Positions 22,998 to 34,035 of a stretch of DNA of 64,000 nt are shown here, piece by piece. Origin of the DNA: Phoronis australis (lineage: Eukaryota > Phoronida > Phoronidae); NCBI GenBank assembly GCA_002633005.1, contig NMRA01000330.1, forward strand, positions 248,001 through 312,000. Reading direction: 5' to 3'. Every line of letters begins with the position of its first letter. Position 1 is the first letter of the stretch. The position numbers and the translations under genes are program-made. Under the pieces are notes generated by a model that was not told the DNA's origin, did no database searches, and saw only the letters and a list, made by a program, of their open reading frames with translations.

Positions 22998-23516
22998 ATA
23001 GTCAAAACTTGATCCAGAGTCATGGTATGCGTTAATTATAACCCCACGTGCATCATTGAGCACTTTCATTCGATTTTGTTTGCTGTATTTTGAAATGTGT
23101 AAATTTTTATAGGGATGCACTATCGACCGTATATACCAGCGGCTTTCAGGGCGATGTAATTGCCTACTAACTTTTAGCACGTATGATACACTTTTCAACT
23201 ATTTGTGACGGTCACTGGCTAAAACTATTTATTCAAGATCAACGATTTCCAGGTCAGCCTGGTTCCGAAACAAGCCGTCGTTAATGTTAACAAATAAAAC
23301 AACAACAATAAAAATCTCCCGACAGCCATTAACCACAACCACCCACTTAATCAGTCAATGTTCTGGAAACCACTGGCAGTCATTGCTAGATCATGGGCGG
23401 CGCCATCTTGTATCTGAAGTGAAGTAGGTCATGCGGCCGTTGAGCGCTTCACCATGCGGCTGTAGTGAAAACTTCTCAGCCAAAATGTTCAGGTCGGCGA
23501 GTGTCTCCCGGAGCAC
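22998..23516. other. Intergenic, no gene seen
   Basis: No motif or repeat recognised. Confidence 0.45.
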
Positions 23517-25428
23517 CTCGCTGGTTCCCTGCGTGTCCGCTAGGAGGAGAGAACACGCAGGTATCATTTAATTTCATGACAGCGTTTTCCAGTTCAGTGA
23601 CTTTACCAGACGTAGGGGGTTCTGATCGTGTGATAACATCTAACTTCTTTGTTAACTGCCAAACACAGCCTTTTGTCTGTTATGACAACAGGCAGGCCAA
23701 TTACCACGCTTATTACAGACCACGTGTGAACACCTTCAAACCCAGAGTGAATTGATACATTCCGAAAAAATAGATTATCGTAACTTTGGTTACAGTTGGG
23801 GGATTTTGGCGATTCAAAGACTAAACATGATCACCATTTGACGACCTTGGATTTCAGAAATCCTATTGGTTTCTGTTCACTGAAATATGTTATAACTCAA
23901 CTTTTATTTTTAACAGCACACCCCAGTCAGGCTAGATACGATCATTGACGATTAGAGCCAATTATCGCACAAAAGAGAGCTGGCTCTCCAACCATGAATG
24001 CCAGAATGGAGTTAATCAGTCTTGTAAGATATTGGCTACAGGGGAAAACTTCCCAACTTGTTGTTGGGCTATAGAATCGAACAAGTTGGGAGCAATGGGA
24101 AAACGTCGTAATGTGTTACAACATTGCCAACCCTCGGCAGCTGACAGAGAGGCTCTGCAGAAAGATTTAGATGGTCTTGCTCTGTAGGCGGACAAGTGGC
24201 TTGCCCAGACAAGTGTAGCTAGTGCTCTCACCGGCCCTAACCAGAACACCCCAAATACAGCCCACCTCCAATGTGCTTCACAACCACACGCTAAAGTCGG
24301 TCAAAGAGGCTAAATATTTGGGCGTTTACCATCTCGCATGACCTCAAATGATCATCTCACATAAACAACATTGAGAAGAAAGCAAATGAAACTCTGGGCT
24401 TTCTTCGACGAAACTTTGCGTATAAAACAATGGGTCGTATCACCTTGGGGAAAACGCATTTACTGTTTGGGACCCTTTTTCCCATAAAAACATTGCAGCT
24501 GTAAAGAAAGTAGGCCTACAGACTGGAGAGCTGGTCGCTGGGTCACGAGACGGTTCAATCGTCTATCCTCTGTTGGTCTATGTTATAAACCTTAAACTGG
24601 CCCACCCTCAGCCACAGATACAAAATCTCTCGGCTGAAAACGTTTTACAAATATGATAAGAAGTTGGTGATCATCAAATCTGATGTTTCCCCTATCACAG
24701 ATCTTGCTGTCTCGCACATCTGTACCAGAAGGTCTTTCCTAGAACAGTCGCGGACTGGAATAGCTTGCCGGGCTGCATTACATTAGTCCGTTCTCTTGAT
24801 ATCTTTGTCAGCAAGCTATCTAGGCCTTTCTGAAGTAACATTAGTGGGGTGCCTCCATTTGGGGCACCTGGTTACTGACTGCCATATCTGTAAACGATCT
24901 AGCTATGTTAAACTACCTCTGAAGTGACGTCCACTATGTACAAATATCCTTTTAAATCTGTTAAAGTTGTAGTCTTTTTTGTTGATCTTCATTGTTATAC
25001 AGTGACATAATACTCTGGAGAGAAAACGAAAAAGAATAATTTTCCTCTGGAATTTTTTTACACCGGAGTTTCTGATTGGTTGGTCAAATTCTCAACAGGT
25101 AGCGCTTTACGCAAACCAACTGGAATGAGGCTGATGGAGGAAGTGTTAATGGGATCTGTTGTACAGACAAATCGGTGCTTAATTCATGTTCGAGAAATAT
25201 GAATCAGAAAATTGTGGTTGCGCCTTTTCGGAGTGCATTTTTCTACTGTCGCAGACTTTAGCTTACACTGCTGTCTTGTATTCACATAGTATGAATAACA
25301 CACTGGTTAAAATCGACCAGATGTGTGTTTACCATGTACATGCATGTATGTGCTTCAAGCACGCGGCTGTTAAACATTACTGCAGAAACGAAATAGTTGC
25401 TGTTACTCCACTTGCATGACAAGGCTAA
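23517..25428 (-). mobile_element. Family M element, reverse copy split by a retrotransposon relic
   Basis: The right terminus of the family (CTCGCTGGTTCCCTGCGTG in this orientation) occupies 23517 to about 23580. The rest of the element resumes at about 25047 with the same internal order as 4807-5282, reversed, and runs to about 25428. The 1.46 kb between holds a decayed non-LTR reverse transcriptase. The far (left) terminus is missing. Confidence 0.75.
23940..24836 (+). pseudogene. Decayed non-LTR retrotransposon, RT C-terminal part
   Basis: Pieces in order on the plus strand: LQKDLDGLAL then ADKWLAQTS; VKEAKYLGV followed by SSHINNIEKKANETLGFLRRN; and near the end TVADWNSLPGCITLVRSLDIFVSKLSRPF before a stop. 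These are the thumb region and the conserved last residues of jockey/CR1-type ORF2 proteins. Frames shift several times and stops are frequent, so this is an old, dead copy with the 5' part missing. Confidence 0.7.
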
Positions 25429-26088
25429 ACAAGAGCAACGCAGAGCGTAGAAAAAAACCACGAATGCAAAGCAAACGGAGTGCTTCTAGGGTTGTTGATT
25501 TGTGTCTTAAAAATGGCTACTAGATAGCACAAAAACAAACGTCCATCCATCCGAAAACAGGAACATGCCATCGCTTTTTAGCAGAAGCTATTTTAATTAC
25601 CAATTAATAAAAGTACATACAGTGGTACAAACTTAACTATGAATCTAACCCTTTTGTTGGGATCTTGGACACCTAAATTTTCAACTCATTTAGCCTAAAA
25701 TAGTACAAAATATGCCATGGGTACATGTTTTGCAACAAAAGTTTTTTAAAACTATAGATCATCTAAATACGTTTTGTAGATTTATTGAAAAGAAAATCTC
25801 TTGTAGTTTTGAAATCCCAATGTGAACTCCTTTAAATGGAATTAAAAAGGCACCCTTTTGCAGGAAATTTTGTCAGAAAGGGCACTCTTTTATAAAGAAG
25901 TTGGTCGTGAAAAAGTCGCACGTCATTATACCCCTTCTGTGGTATACCCTCGGGATCAAATTCTGGTGTTCGCCAAGTGCGAGATAATAGCTACAACAGC
26001 TCATTGGGGAAGTCTTTAGCAAGATATAGTGGTCAACAACATCAAACGACCTCGGCATACCTTGCCAACGTACACTGAATTCCTACAG
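25429..26088. other. Intergenic, with one RT-like scrap
   Basis: On the minus strand at about 26058-26010 the frame reads PRSFDVVDHYILL, which resembles the (K/S)AFDTVDHxILL motif of non-LTR reverse transcriptases. The rest shows nothing recognisable. It lies just downstream of the minus-strand GPCR. Confidence 0.4.
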
Positions 26089-27012
26089 CTAGCAAGCTGA
26101 GACTTGCGTACCACCAAGCTGTCCTTGTCTGACTTCTGTCTGTTCGGGCTGAATTCTTCCCCGCCTCCAAAAACATAGCACCAATATATATCCATCCCTG
26201 AACTCTTTGCTTCGCAACCCATACAAAAAGCTGTTAGTACACGAGTTGCTTAATGCAATCCAACTTCCGATGACGTCAATGAGGCGCGAATTGGGGTCCA
26301 AAAATAATGTAGCGTAGAATGGGGACCAGCAAACAAAGAATACTGACGTTACTAGTAAGAGCGTATTGATGGCTTTACGTTTGCTGTGACTGAGACCGGC
26401 ATTTGATGACCTAATTTTGATGAAGATTTTTGTATAAAAGAAACCAATGAGGATGAGAGGAATAGCAAATCCGAACACAAAAGCCACGGTCTTTGCAGAT
26501 GTGGGCAAATTCCTTTGTTGAAAAACACAAATTCCGCGAAGTCTTACGATTATCACGGATCCTGTTATTAAAAAGAAAGCTGCAACGATTAGCACCATGA
26601 TGATGATGTTCTTCTTGGTGAAAATGGTGCCGTACCGATGGCTTGCGCATACTTTGACGTAACGATTGAAAGCAATAAGCACTATATCGTACACTGACAA
26701 TCCGCAGCAGAACCAGTAAATTCCACGCAGAAAATTGCAAACTAGTGGTTCATTCCTTAGCGTGCTACTACCCAACCAGGCGTTGATCATCTCAATCGGC
26801 ATAATCAAAAGAACAATTAAAAGATCGGCACAGGCAAGTACAAGGATGAAAATATTGCCAGGTCTACCCCTGACGTTCTTCTGAATTAGTACGGCTCCGA
26901 TAATAAGAATGTTTCCTAACAGTCCTGGCAACATCAGAAATGGAGGCAGGCACCTTTCTACCATGGAAATCAGCTTGAATTCACTCGAAAGATTAGCTTG
27001 TGTAAAATTCAT
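26089..27012 (-). CDS. Class A GPCR, minus-strand paralogue, single exon
   Basis: A 307-residue, intronless seven-transmembrane receptor, clearly a paralogue of the one at 8637-9575 but diverged through most loops. Seen: glycosylation candidates NFT and NLS at the N-terminus, TM1 GNILI, TM2 CADLLIV, TM3 with NRY for DRY, the shared TM3-loop SVYDIVLIAFNRYVKVC and SHRYGTIF, TM6 CWSP, TM7 NSFLYG for NPxxY, and a short tail with CFWRRGR. The frame extends 24 codons upstream of the chosen ATG, but MNFTQAN aligns with MNFSVTD of the plus-strand gene, so I start there. The two genes point away from each other about 17 kb apart, with only transposons and the orphan exon between them. Confidence 0.9.
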   Translation of the reverse strand: MNFTQANLSSEFKLISMVERCLPPFLMLPGLLGNILIIGAVLIQKNVRGRPGNIFILVLACADLLIVLLIMPIEMINAWLGSSTLRNEPLVCNFLRGIYWFCCGLSVYDIVLIAFNRYVKVCASHRYGTIFTKKNIIIMVLIVAAFFLITGSVIIVRLRGICVFQQRNLPTSAKTVAFVFGFAIPLILIGFFYTKIFIKIRSSNAGLSHSKRKAINTLLLVTSVFFVCWSPFYATLFLDPNSRLIDVIGSWIALSNSCTNSFLYGLRSKEFRDGYILVLCFWRRGRIQPEQTEVRQGQLGGTQVSAC

Positions 27013-28407
27013 GTTTGCTTTGTCTCTGAATGACGGTTTAAATAATTCGATACTTTCGCACCAAACTAGAAGGTCCAAACACAACGGTTGACACGTTGGC
27101 AGAGACAGAAACAGAAATGCGCTTTTGAAAGTTTGTTGTCGATTTTGGAGTTTTCAAATATACCTGTTTCGCTTTCAAAGGTCTTTATCGCAATAATCTT
27201 CAGGGTGCGGTGCTTTGTGTGTAGGCGATGTAACAACTGCTGACAAATCTTCATCCGCTGTAAGAAGTAATCCCTTCTTCGGCGTTTTAATTAGCAGACA
27301 CGCTATGAATGAAGTCGCTTGTGATGACACGGACGACTTACATGGAGTATCAGTATCTCCGTAATTTGACACTTATGCACTGTAATTAGTTCTCACACAG
27401 TCTCTTGTAATAGCAACGACACCTTTCACCCAGCGGCACCTTGCAGTACTGAAAAATAATCTGTCATTGTCTCGTTTTTATTCGTGGCGTTGCGTAACGT
27501 CGACGCACACTATTGGTTCATTGGTTAGGTACAGTGGCTGTAAACACACAGCACTGACGTATTTTCTCCCGACTTCTCTATCGACGGAGATAGTAAGTAT
27601 CCGAGACAGGTAATATGTAACGCGTAGAAAGCAAGTAGCCTCGGCTTATAGGAAGTCCATCGATGGAGATACTCAGTGACATCTGGTTCCGAGGTGGAAT
27701 TTTCATAAGAAGGCAGACGTCTGATAAAAAGGCAGATGAGCCTCTTAAAATGAGTCTTCTCAAAGGTTTCCGCATATCCACAAATTTGTAAAATGCACTA
27801 CAGCGCATGTGCTAAATCTTGCCAGCAGCTCTCCATAAGAAATACATGTGAACGGAATATCATTAGTAATTTAAAGCGTAATTTGCCGATAGCCTGTTGC
27901 AGAGAATGTACTCTAAAACTTATTTTTTACAAATAGTAGCGTTATTGATGAAAATTTTACACGTCCTAAGGTCTGGAGTTTGCTCCGTTCAGGCCTTGTA
28001 AACGATCGTCCGGAGGATAACACTTGAGTGCACAGCTTATTTGAAGTCACGTTTGAGGTGAAATTCCTTTCGCCATCGGATGTGCCGATAGACTAGGTGA
28101 CGACTAAGAGTACACAGAGATTGCTGATACCAACCTTATTGGATTTTAAAAAAAATTTCGATGTCTATTGTGCTGTTGAAAATGGGTCCGGTAAGAAACG
28201 TCATATTCATTTTCCGTTCCGGTGTGATAATGAAAAATGCTTTCAAATTTTGAAAAGCGGTTGATTTTTGGTAGAATAATTCCACACTTTTCGCCAGAAA
28301 ATAGGTGATTTCAAGTCTACTCTCTTTAAAAATTCTTTCGTTTTAGCGCACAAAGCACAAAGAACACGGCAGCGATTTGATTCACCGTTTTCTCGCTCGG
28401 GGAATGT
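27013..28407. other. Intergenic, no gene seen
   Basis: This is the upstream region of the minus-strand GPCR and should hold its promoter. No exon or repeat recognised. Confidence 0.45.
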
Positions 28408-28979
28408 GAAAAGTGGGATCAAAATTAGGGACACCAAGGTCGATGACTTGTATTCCAAGCTGGGATTTATGAAAGTAAAACAAAGAAATAAATATCTCTC
28501 TGCCTGTTGTATGTACAGATGATCAATGGCTTGGCTCCAGTATATATCAACCGAAAATTCAATAACAGTCAAGCTGTATATTCTACACGCCCTTCTGTTG
28601 CTGGCAATATTTCTTTTAAAAAAATTAAAACCGAGAGCGGCAAAAGATCTTTTATCTATGCTGCTGCTACAATATGGAATTCTCTTAGCCCAGAAATTAA
28701 ACGGTCCAATTCAATTGATATTTTCAAACGTAATATTAAAAAGTGGCTGTAATTTACCTAACCTTTTTATACCCTACCTGTCTCGATCATGTCATTCTTT
28801 TCATTGCAGTAAATACACTTACTGTCTAGAGGCATCTCTTTATTTATTTCATCTCTCTTAGTTGAATTTTTGCCATTCTTCGTCATGTATTTATTGTCTT
28901 ACTTCTCAACCTACTTTAATTGTATTTTTGTTACGTATATTTCATTGTTGTTTTATTACTTCATTTTATTTATTTTATT
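28408..28979 (+). mobile_element. Non-LTR retrotransposon 3' fragment, plus strand
   Basis: From about 28408 the sequence encodes KIRDTKVDDLYSKLGF, then RNKYLSACCMYR, a frameshift near 28518, and INGLAPVYINRKF to IKRSNSIDIFKRNIKKWL before a stop at 28750-28752. This is the C-terminus of an ORF2 reverse-transcriptase protein, matching the larger minus-strand copy at 29296-30058. Its 3' UTR (28753 to about 28966) is the inverse of 29080-29290. It is 5' truncated and dead. Confidence 0.8.
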
Positions 28980-28984
28980 TATTT

Positions 28985-30058
28985 ATTTATTATTGTGATA
29001 TTTAAAATGAGGGTGGCCTCATCAGTGATAGCACTGCTTTCCAAGAGGGCCCTCAACAAGAAAAACAGTAATATAATACAATGAAGTAATAAAACAACAA
29101 TGAAATATACGTAACAAAGATACAATTAAAACAGTTAAGGTTGAGAATTAAGACAATAACTAAATGACAAATAATGGTAAAAAATTAACTAAGACAGATG
29201 AAATAAATTAAGAGATGACTCTAGACAATGAGAGTATTTACGACAATGAAAAAATGACATGATTAAGATAGGCAGGGTATAAAAGGTTAAGTAAATTACA
29301 GCCACTTTTTAACATTAACTTTAAAGGTAGTAATTGAGTTGGACCGTTTAATTTCTGGGCTAAAAGAATTCCATATTATAGCAGCTGCATAGATAAAAGA
29401 TCTCTTGCCAGTCTCGGTTTTAATTTTTTTAGAAGAAACATTGCCAGCAACAGAAGAACGTGTAGAATAAACAGCCTGACTGCTATTGAATTTACTGCTG
29501 AGATATGCTGGAGCCAAGCCATTGATACATCTGTATATACAACAGGCAGAGAGATATTTATTTCTTTGTCTTACTTTCATAAATCCCAGCTTGGAGTACA
29601 AGTCGTCAACTCTAGTGTCCCTAATTTTAGTACCCAGGATAGCCCTGGCGGCTCTATTTTGGATTACTTGGACTTTGTTTACAAGTGTGTCACTAGTGTG
29701 CCCCCAAACCGGTAAACAATAATCAATATGAGGCTGAATAATACAATGGTAAAGGGTCTTAAGGGTACGGACATTAAGAAATTTGCCTAGACGTTTAAGT
29801 ACACCGATTTTCTTTGATAATTTCTTTGTGATATGATCTATGTGCATATTAAATTTAAGATTGGGATCTAAAATAAGGCCCAAGTACTTAAACTTGTCAA
29901 CATTCTCGATGGGAGAACCGTTGATAGAAAGGGATAGTTTTTGTTGCTTTAATTTCTGGTGGGTTCCAAACAGCATCGACTTGGTTTTACTAACGTTAAG
30001 AGTGAGTTTATTTTGAATCAGCCAGTCATGGATAATGGCTAGCTCATTGTTGAGAGAA
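28985..30058 (-). mobile_element. Non-LTR retrotransposon 3' part, minus strand (CR1/L2-like)
   Basis: The frame is open from 30058 down to the stop at 29296: NNELAIIHDWLIQNKLTLN, KTKSMLFG, FKYLGLILDPNLKF, HIDHITKKLSKKIGVLKRL, YHCIIQPHIDYCLPVWG, VQVIQNRAARAIL, and the same C-terminus as the plus copy. This is the region after the catalytic YxDD of ORF2. The 3' UTR follows (29295 to about 29000), with TTGAGGGCCCTCTTGGAAAG and an (AAATA)n-type tail near 28985, as is usual for CR1/L2-type elements. It is 5' truncated at 30058 but has no internal stop, so it is a fairly recent insertion. Confidence 0.85.
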
Positions 30059-30128
30059 GTTGTATTATGTTACTGTTTTTCTTGTTGAGGGACCTCTTGG
30101 AAAGCAGTGCTATCACTGAAGAGGCCAC
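30059..30128 (+). mobile_element. Inverted 3'-end piece of the same retrotransposon
   Basis: About 60 bases (TTTTTCTTGTTGAGGGACCT, then GGAAAGCAGTGCTATCACTG) match the 3' UTR end of the minus copy at 29010-29075 but in opposite orientation. They abut its 5' truncation point exactly. Confidence 0.75.
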
Positions 30129-30891
30129 CTGAGTTTGACGCCACTGCCACCGTAAACCTCATGAACAGTGACCAATGATCGCACGAGCGTGAAAACATTT
30201 GAGGAAGAGAACAGTTGTTTTCACGCAAGAAACAGACTCCCGCCGTGACTGTTTATCACAGAGACTCTAGTTTGTTCTGTCCTAATATTTGCGTCATCAA
30301 TCCCGGAGAGTTTACTATCAAGATGCATATGCGGGGGGTAGCGTACATGTAGTGGAGAGCAACATCGGGCAAAAATGATAAAACGTATGGCAAAACAAGA
30401 ACATTTGGCAGCATCTGATGGAAAATCACTGGAAAGACGTAACAAAACACGTCATGGAAACAAAGAGAAAATATCTTTCAACTATCCAAAAGGGAAATTA
30501 GATACAGTTGTTTTAAAATACTCAAGACGTTTTCAATGCAAGCACTGCATTAGTAAGACATGTAGCATACAAACAACCACGAATTTTTAACTAAAAATTT
30601 TTCAAATATGGCAAACTTTGGAACATTATTTCTGCGCAGTGAGTGATCTGATTCAAACGAAACAATAAGATACATTTTTTGTAAACTCAAGTTCTCCGAA
30701 ACGTTGATAGGGATTATTTTTGAAATGTCCCGTTGCGTGATGAGCCATGAGATATCTGACTCTTATGATTTTTATGTAAGTTCTCAAAATAAGTTGGTGT
30801 GAAATTCAGTAACATTCACGTCGGACGGATGGAGGTATGACAAACTCGAAGCCGGCTTTTTGAGAACGAAACAGAACAAGGATGGCGAAAC
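30129..30891. other. Intergenic, no gene seen
   Basis: Nothing recognised. Confidence 0.45.
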
Positions 30892-31120
30892 GTAAACTTG
30901 TATAGTTCATTAACTCACAAACACGGCCTCCGCCATGAAACACTGTTCACCGACTCACGTAATTACAAACCACGTGCGTGGTGCATAACTCAACAGAGGT
31001 CCCATGGGCCATGCGGAAGGTGCCAGAGCAGTGTTTGCGGCCCAGGGGCCGTGCTTATTGAGTATTGGACGTAATTTGTGAGTGCAAGGCCGTGTTTTTG
31101 AGTCAGAGAACTAAGTTTAC
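30892..31120. mobile_element. Degenerate inverted-repeat element
   Basis: Arms of about 36 bases (GTAAACTT...AACACGGCCT on the left, its imperfect complement at 31086-31120) face each other over a GC-rich centre. This fits an old MITE, but mismatches are many. Confidence 0.45.
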
Positions 31121-31260
31121 GGGTACATGAGTTGTGTGAGTATAGAACTTATGTTCATGAGTCCATGCAGAGCCATTAGTGTTGTTTAGGCATCCTGCAC
31201 TCGTTTGCCAAGAACTCCCATCAACTCATCCATCGGTGGTTCTTTTCTAAAATACACAAC

Positions 31261-31433
31261 AGGGGCTAATCCAGGATTTTGAGTTAGGGGGGAGGGGGCA
31301 GGGCAGAGTATGGGGGGCAGGGCAGAATATTAGCCAGGATTTTGCCCGTCAGACATTCGTTCTCCCGAACTGCATGACAGAGTCTTAGGGGGGGCATGGC
31401 CCCCTTGGCCCCCCTCTAAATCCGCCACGGCAC
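31261..31433 (-). repeat. GC-rich repeat family A
   Basis: It contains CCAGGATTTTGAGTTAGGGG, an internal TATTAGCCAGGATTTTG and a final GGCCCCCCTCTAAATCCGCC. The same blocks occur in reverse at 47929-48080, and the left end alone occurs at 13612-13652. G-rich and C-rich halves make it self-complementary. Confidence 0.85.
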
Positions 31434-31951
31434 AATATATCTCAAAACAAATACTCTTTAATAAGATCTTGCTGAGTGCAGTGGTGTAACTGTTCGTGCA
31501 ACCACAGACTATAGATAGCGCGACAATCGGTAGCTGCCGTTTACAAAACGCATTTAAGCTAGAACGACTTAGCTGTGACGCTTCAGGGTTATATAGCACC
31601 TTATCGACAAGTCTGCGTATTTAGCAAAATATCTGATTCTATCTCAGTAAAAGCATTTATTTTCTTAAAGTAGAAAGCCTGTGGAATTTGATTGTGGACT
31701 TTCTACTAATCTGTTATTAATGGGGTCACGTGACCATGTCTTTTTAAAGATATTTAGCAAAGAAGATTGAAAACAAAACAACAGTATCAATAACATGATC
31801 AAACTTTATTTGATATAAATATTCAAGATAAGATTTAAAAAACGCTGTTACAATTTTCTAAAAAAATCATTTCGTTTTTGTTTTATACAGCTTGAAAGAT
31901 TTTTCGAGAAAATCAAAAAAGTCCTATTTTTATAACATTTTGGAGAACAGC
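31434..31951. other. Intergenic, no gene seen
   Basis: Nothing recognised. Confidence 0.45.
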
Positions 31952-32210
31952 ATGCGCGCACCCAGCCTAAAAATGGGGTGCTCGAATTTTTTGAAAACTT
32001 GGACATTTTACTAAGATTCGCGGGGTACGTTCAGAGCTATGAATTATGCATTCGCCGAATTTTGGTAATTTTTGCCTTTTTAGTGGACTTTTGTCTCGTT
32101 TTCTACTTTCTTCGGGTTTTTTTTTCTCTGAGGCGGACCTTTTTGGACGCTTCGCCAAATGGGGGAGGGGAGGCTCGTTCGATCCCCCCGAGCCCTCTAG
32201 GTGCGCGCAT
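31952..32210. mobile_element. MITE, 11-bp TIR ATGCGCGCACC
   Basis: ATGCGCGCACC at 31952 and its exact reverse complement ending at 32210 bound 259 bases. The flanks GAACAGC and AAACAGC could be a 7-bp duplication with one mismatch. A second, partial copy covers about 33822-34035 with the same right end, and its start is also present at 33284-33345. Internal open frames are frame accidents. Confidence 0.75.
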
Positions 32211-32688
32211 AAACAGCACACAGAGCATAGTATTTGGAAGTTTCATATGAAACCGATATGATGTTCTGACGAAGTCAGCCCCAATTTGGCCGTCTTGATT
32301 CTACATAAACCTGAAATAAATACTCGAGTTAAAGCAGTTTTTGTAGTTTGTACCACAGACACGGAGACGGCACTTTGTGTCTATGACTTGTAATAAGTCG
32401 TCTTGCTCGTTTGCCGCCACGTTTTTGGGGATGACTAGCCTGTAGGACTTTGACATCTTGTCCTTTTTGTAACAGTAATTGCAAGCAAAGTAGGCCTATT
32501 TCGTCAGTTTTGGTTTATAATGAGGTCATTGTTACTAAGATTGTAGTTATCACGTGATCTATTGGTTGTGATGAGTTTCCATACTTTCCGTGAAGTTATT
32601 ATCATTTTAATGCACAAATAATCAAAATAAGATAACGTTTTCAAAGAAACTAGTTGTAACGAATAGTTTGTGGAGGTTGGGTAATAAT
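32211..32688. other. Intergenic, no gene seen
   Basis: Nothing recognised. Confidence 0.45.
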
Positions 32689-32836
32689 GCATGGGAGTCG
32701 CATCATAGGGGTCTGGGGGGGCTATGGCCCCCCACTTATTTTAGTGCTGCCGCGTCGCACATGGTGTCAGGGCGGCGAACCATAGGGGGCTGGGGGATTA
32801 TAGCTCTCCAATTGTGTCAGTGCTTCGCCGCCCATG
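32689..32836 (+). repeat. Dimeric GC-rich palindrome, family B, locus 1
   Basis: Two head-to-tail units of about 70 bases. Each has a GGTACCATAGGGG-like start, a palindromic core (GGGGGGCTATGGCCCCCC in unit 1, a decayed version in unit 2), a CACTTATTTTAGTGCTG-like tail and a final CGCCGCCCATG. Confidence 0.85.
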
Positions 32837-33345
32837 TAATAAACTAGCAAAAAATAATAACATCGCGCATAACACAAAATTGATCCACAAAAGTAAGGTA
32901 GAAATCCTACAACACTTTTGGACAAATAAGAAATAAAAAATAATTTGAAATTCCACAAATTAATGTGGCTACAAAATTATCCTTCGTAAAAGAAACAATT
33001 CTTAAAACATGAGGCAAAATTGGAAGAGAAGAAGAAGAAGTACAAAACGATACTATCGGTTTTAGGATTCTTAGTAGGATTCTTAGTAGGATTATGTTCT
33101 TGAAATTATAAAAGTTTTACCAAAGCTAAAACAAAAATCTGTTGTACATATGTTAAAACATGAATAAAACAAAAATAATAGCATTTATAAATGGTAGTTT
33201 TCTGTGACATTACGAAAAATGTTTTTAATGGTGACAAAGTTGAGGTAAAATGAAGCTACGAGTTCTTTATGCATAGCAGTTCAAGAGAATGTGGACCTTT
33301 TGCTAAGATTCACGGGGTACGTTCAGAGCTATGAATTGTGCATTC
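32820..33345. repeat. Duplicated segment, left copy
   Basis: 526 bases that recur at 33347-33884 with very few changes. The right copy has exactly one extra 12-bp unit of the GATTCTTAGTAG short tandem repeat. The left copy ends at the N. Confidence 0.92.
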
Positions 33346-33346
33346 N
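33346..33346. other. Single-N assembly join
   Basis: It lies exactly between the two copies of a 526/538-base repeat, so it looks like an unmerged contig overlap or allele pair. Confidence 0.92.
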
Positions 33347-33884
33347 GTGCTTCGCCGCCCATGTAATAAACTAGCAAAAAATAATAACATCGCGCATAAC
33401 ACAAAATTGATCCACAAATGTAAGGTAGAAATCCTACAACACTTTTGGACAAATAAGAAATAAAAAATAATTTGAAATTCCACAAATTAATGTGGCTACA
33501 AAATTATCCTTCGTAAAAGAAACAATTCTTAAAACATGAGGCAAAATTGGAAGAGAAAAAGAAGAAGTACAAAACGATACTATCGGTTTTAGGATTCTTA
33601 GTAGGATTCTTAGTAGGATTCTAAGTAGGATTATGTTCTTGAAATTATAAAAGTTTTACCAAAGCTAAAACAAAAATCTGTTGTACATATGTTAAAACAT
33701 GAATAAAACAAAAATAATAGCATTTATAAATGGTAGTTTTCTGTGACATTACGAAAAATGTTTTTAATGGTGACAAAGTTGAGGTAAAATGAAGCTACGA
33801 GTTCTTTATGCATAGCAGTTCAAGAGAATGTGGACCTATTGCTAAGATTCACGGGGTACGTTCAGAGCTATGAATTGTGCATTC
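33347..33884. repeat. Duplicated segment, right copy
   Basis: Counterpart of 32820-33345. It starts within the final bases of a family B repeat and ends within the 31952-type MITE. Confidence 0.92.
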
Positions 33885-34035
33885 GACGAATTTTGGTAGT
33901 TCCTGCCTTTTAGTGGACTGTTGTTTCTACGTTTTTTCGGAGCTTTTGTTTCTCCGAGGCGGACCTTTTTGCCCACTTCGCCAAATGGGGAGCTCGTTTG
34001 GGCCCCCCAAGTCCCCCGAACCTCGGTGCGCGCAT

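Noticed and set aside
32767-33485. Two matching small open frames (MWNFKLFFISYL...) at 32767-32958 and 33303-33485
   Set aside because: They look conserved only because the same DNA is present twice around the assembly join at 33346.
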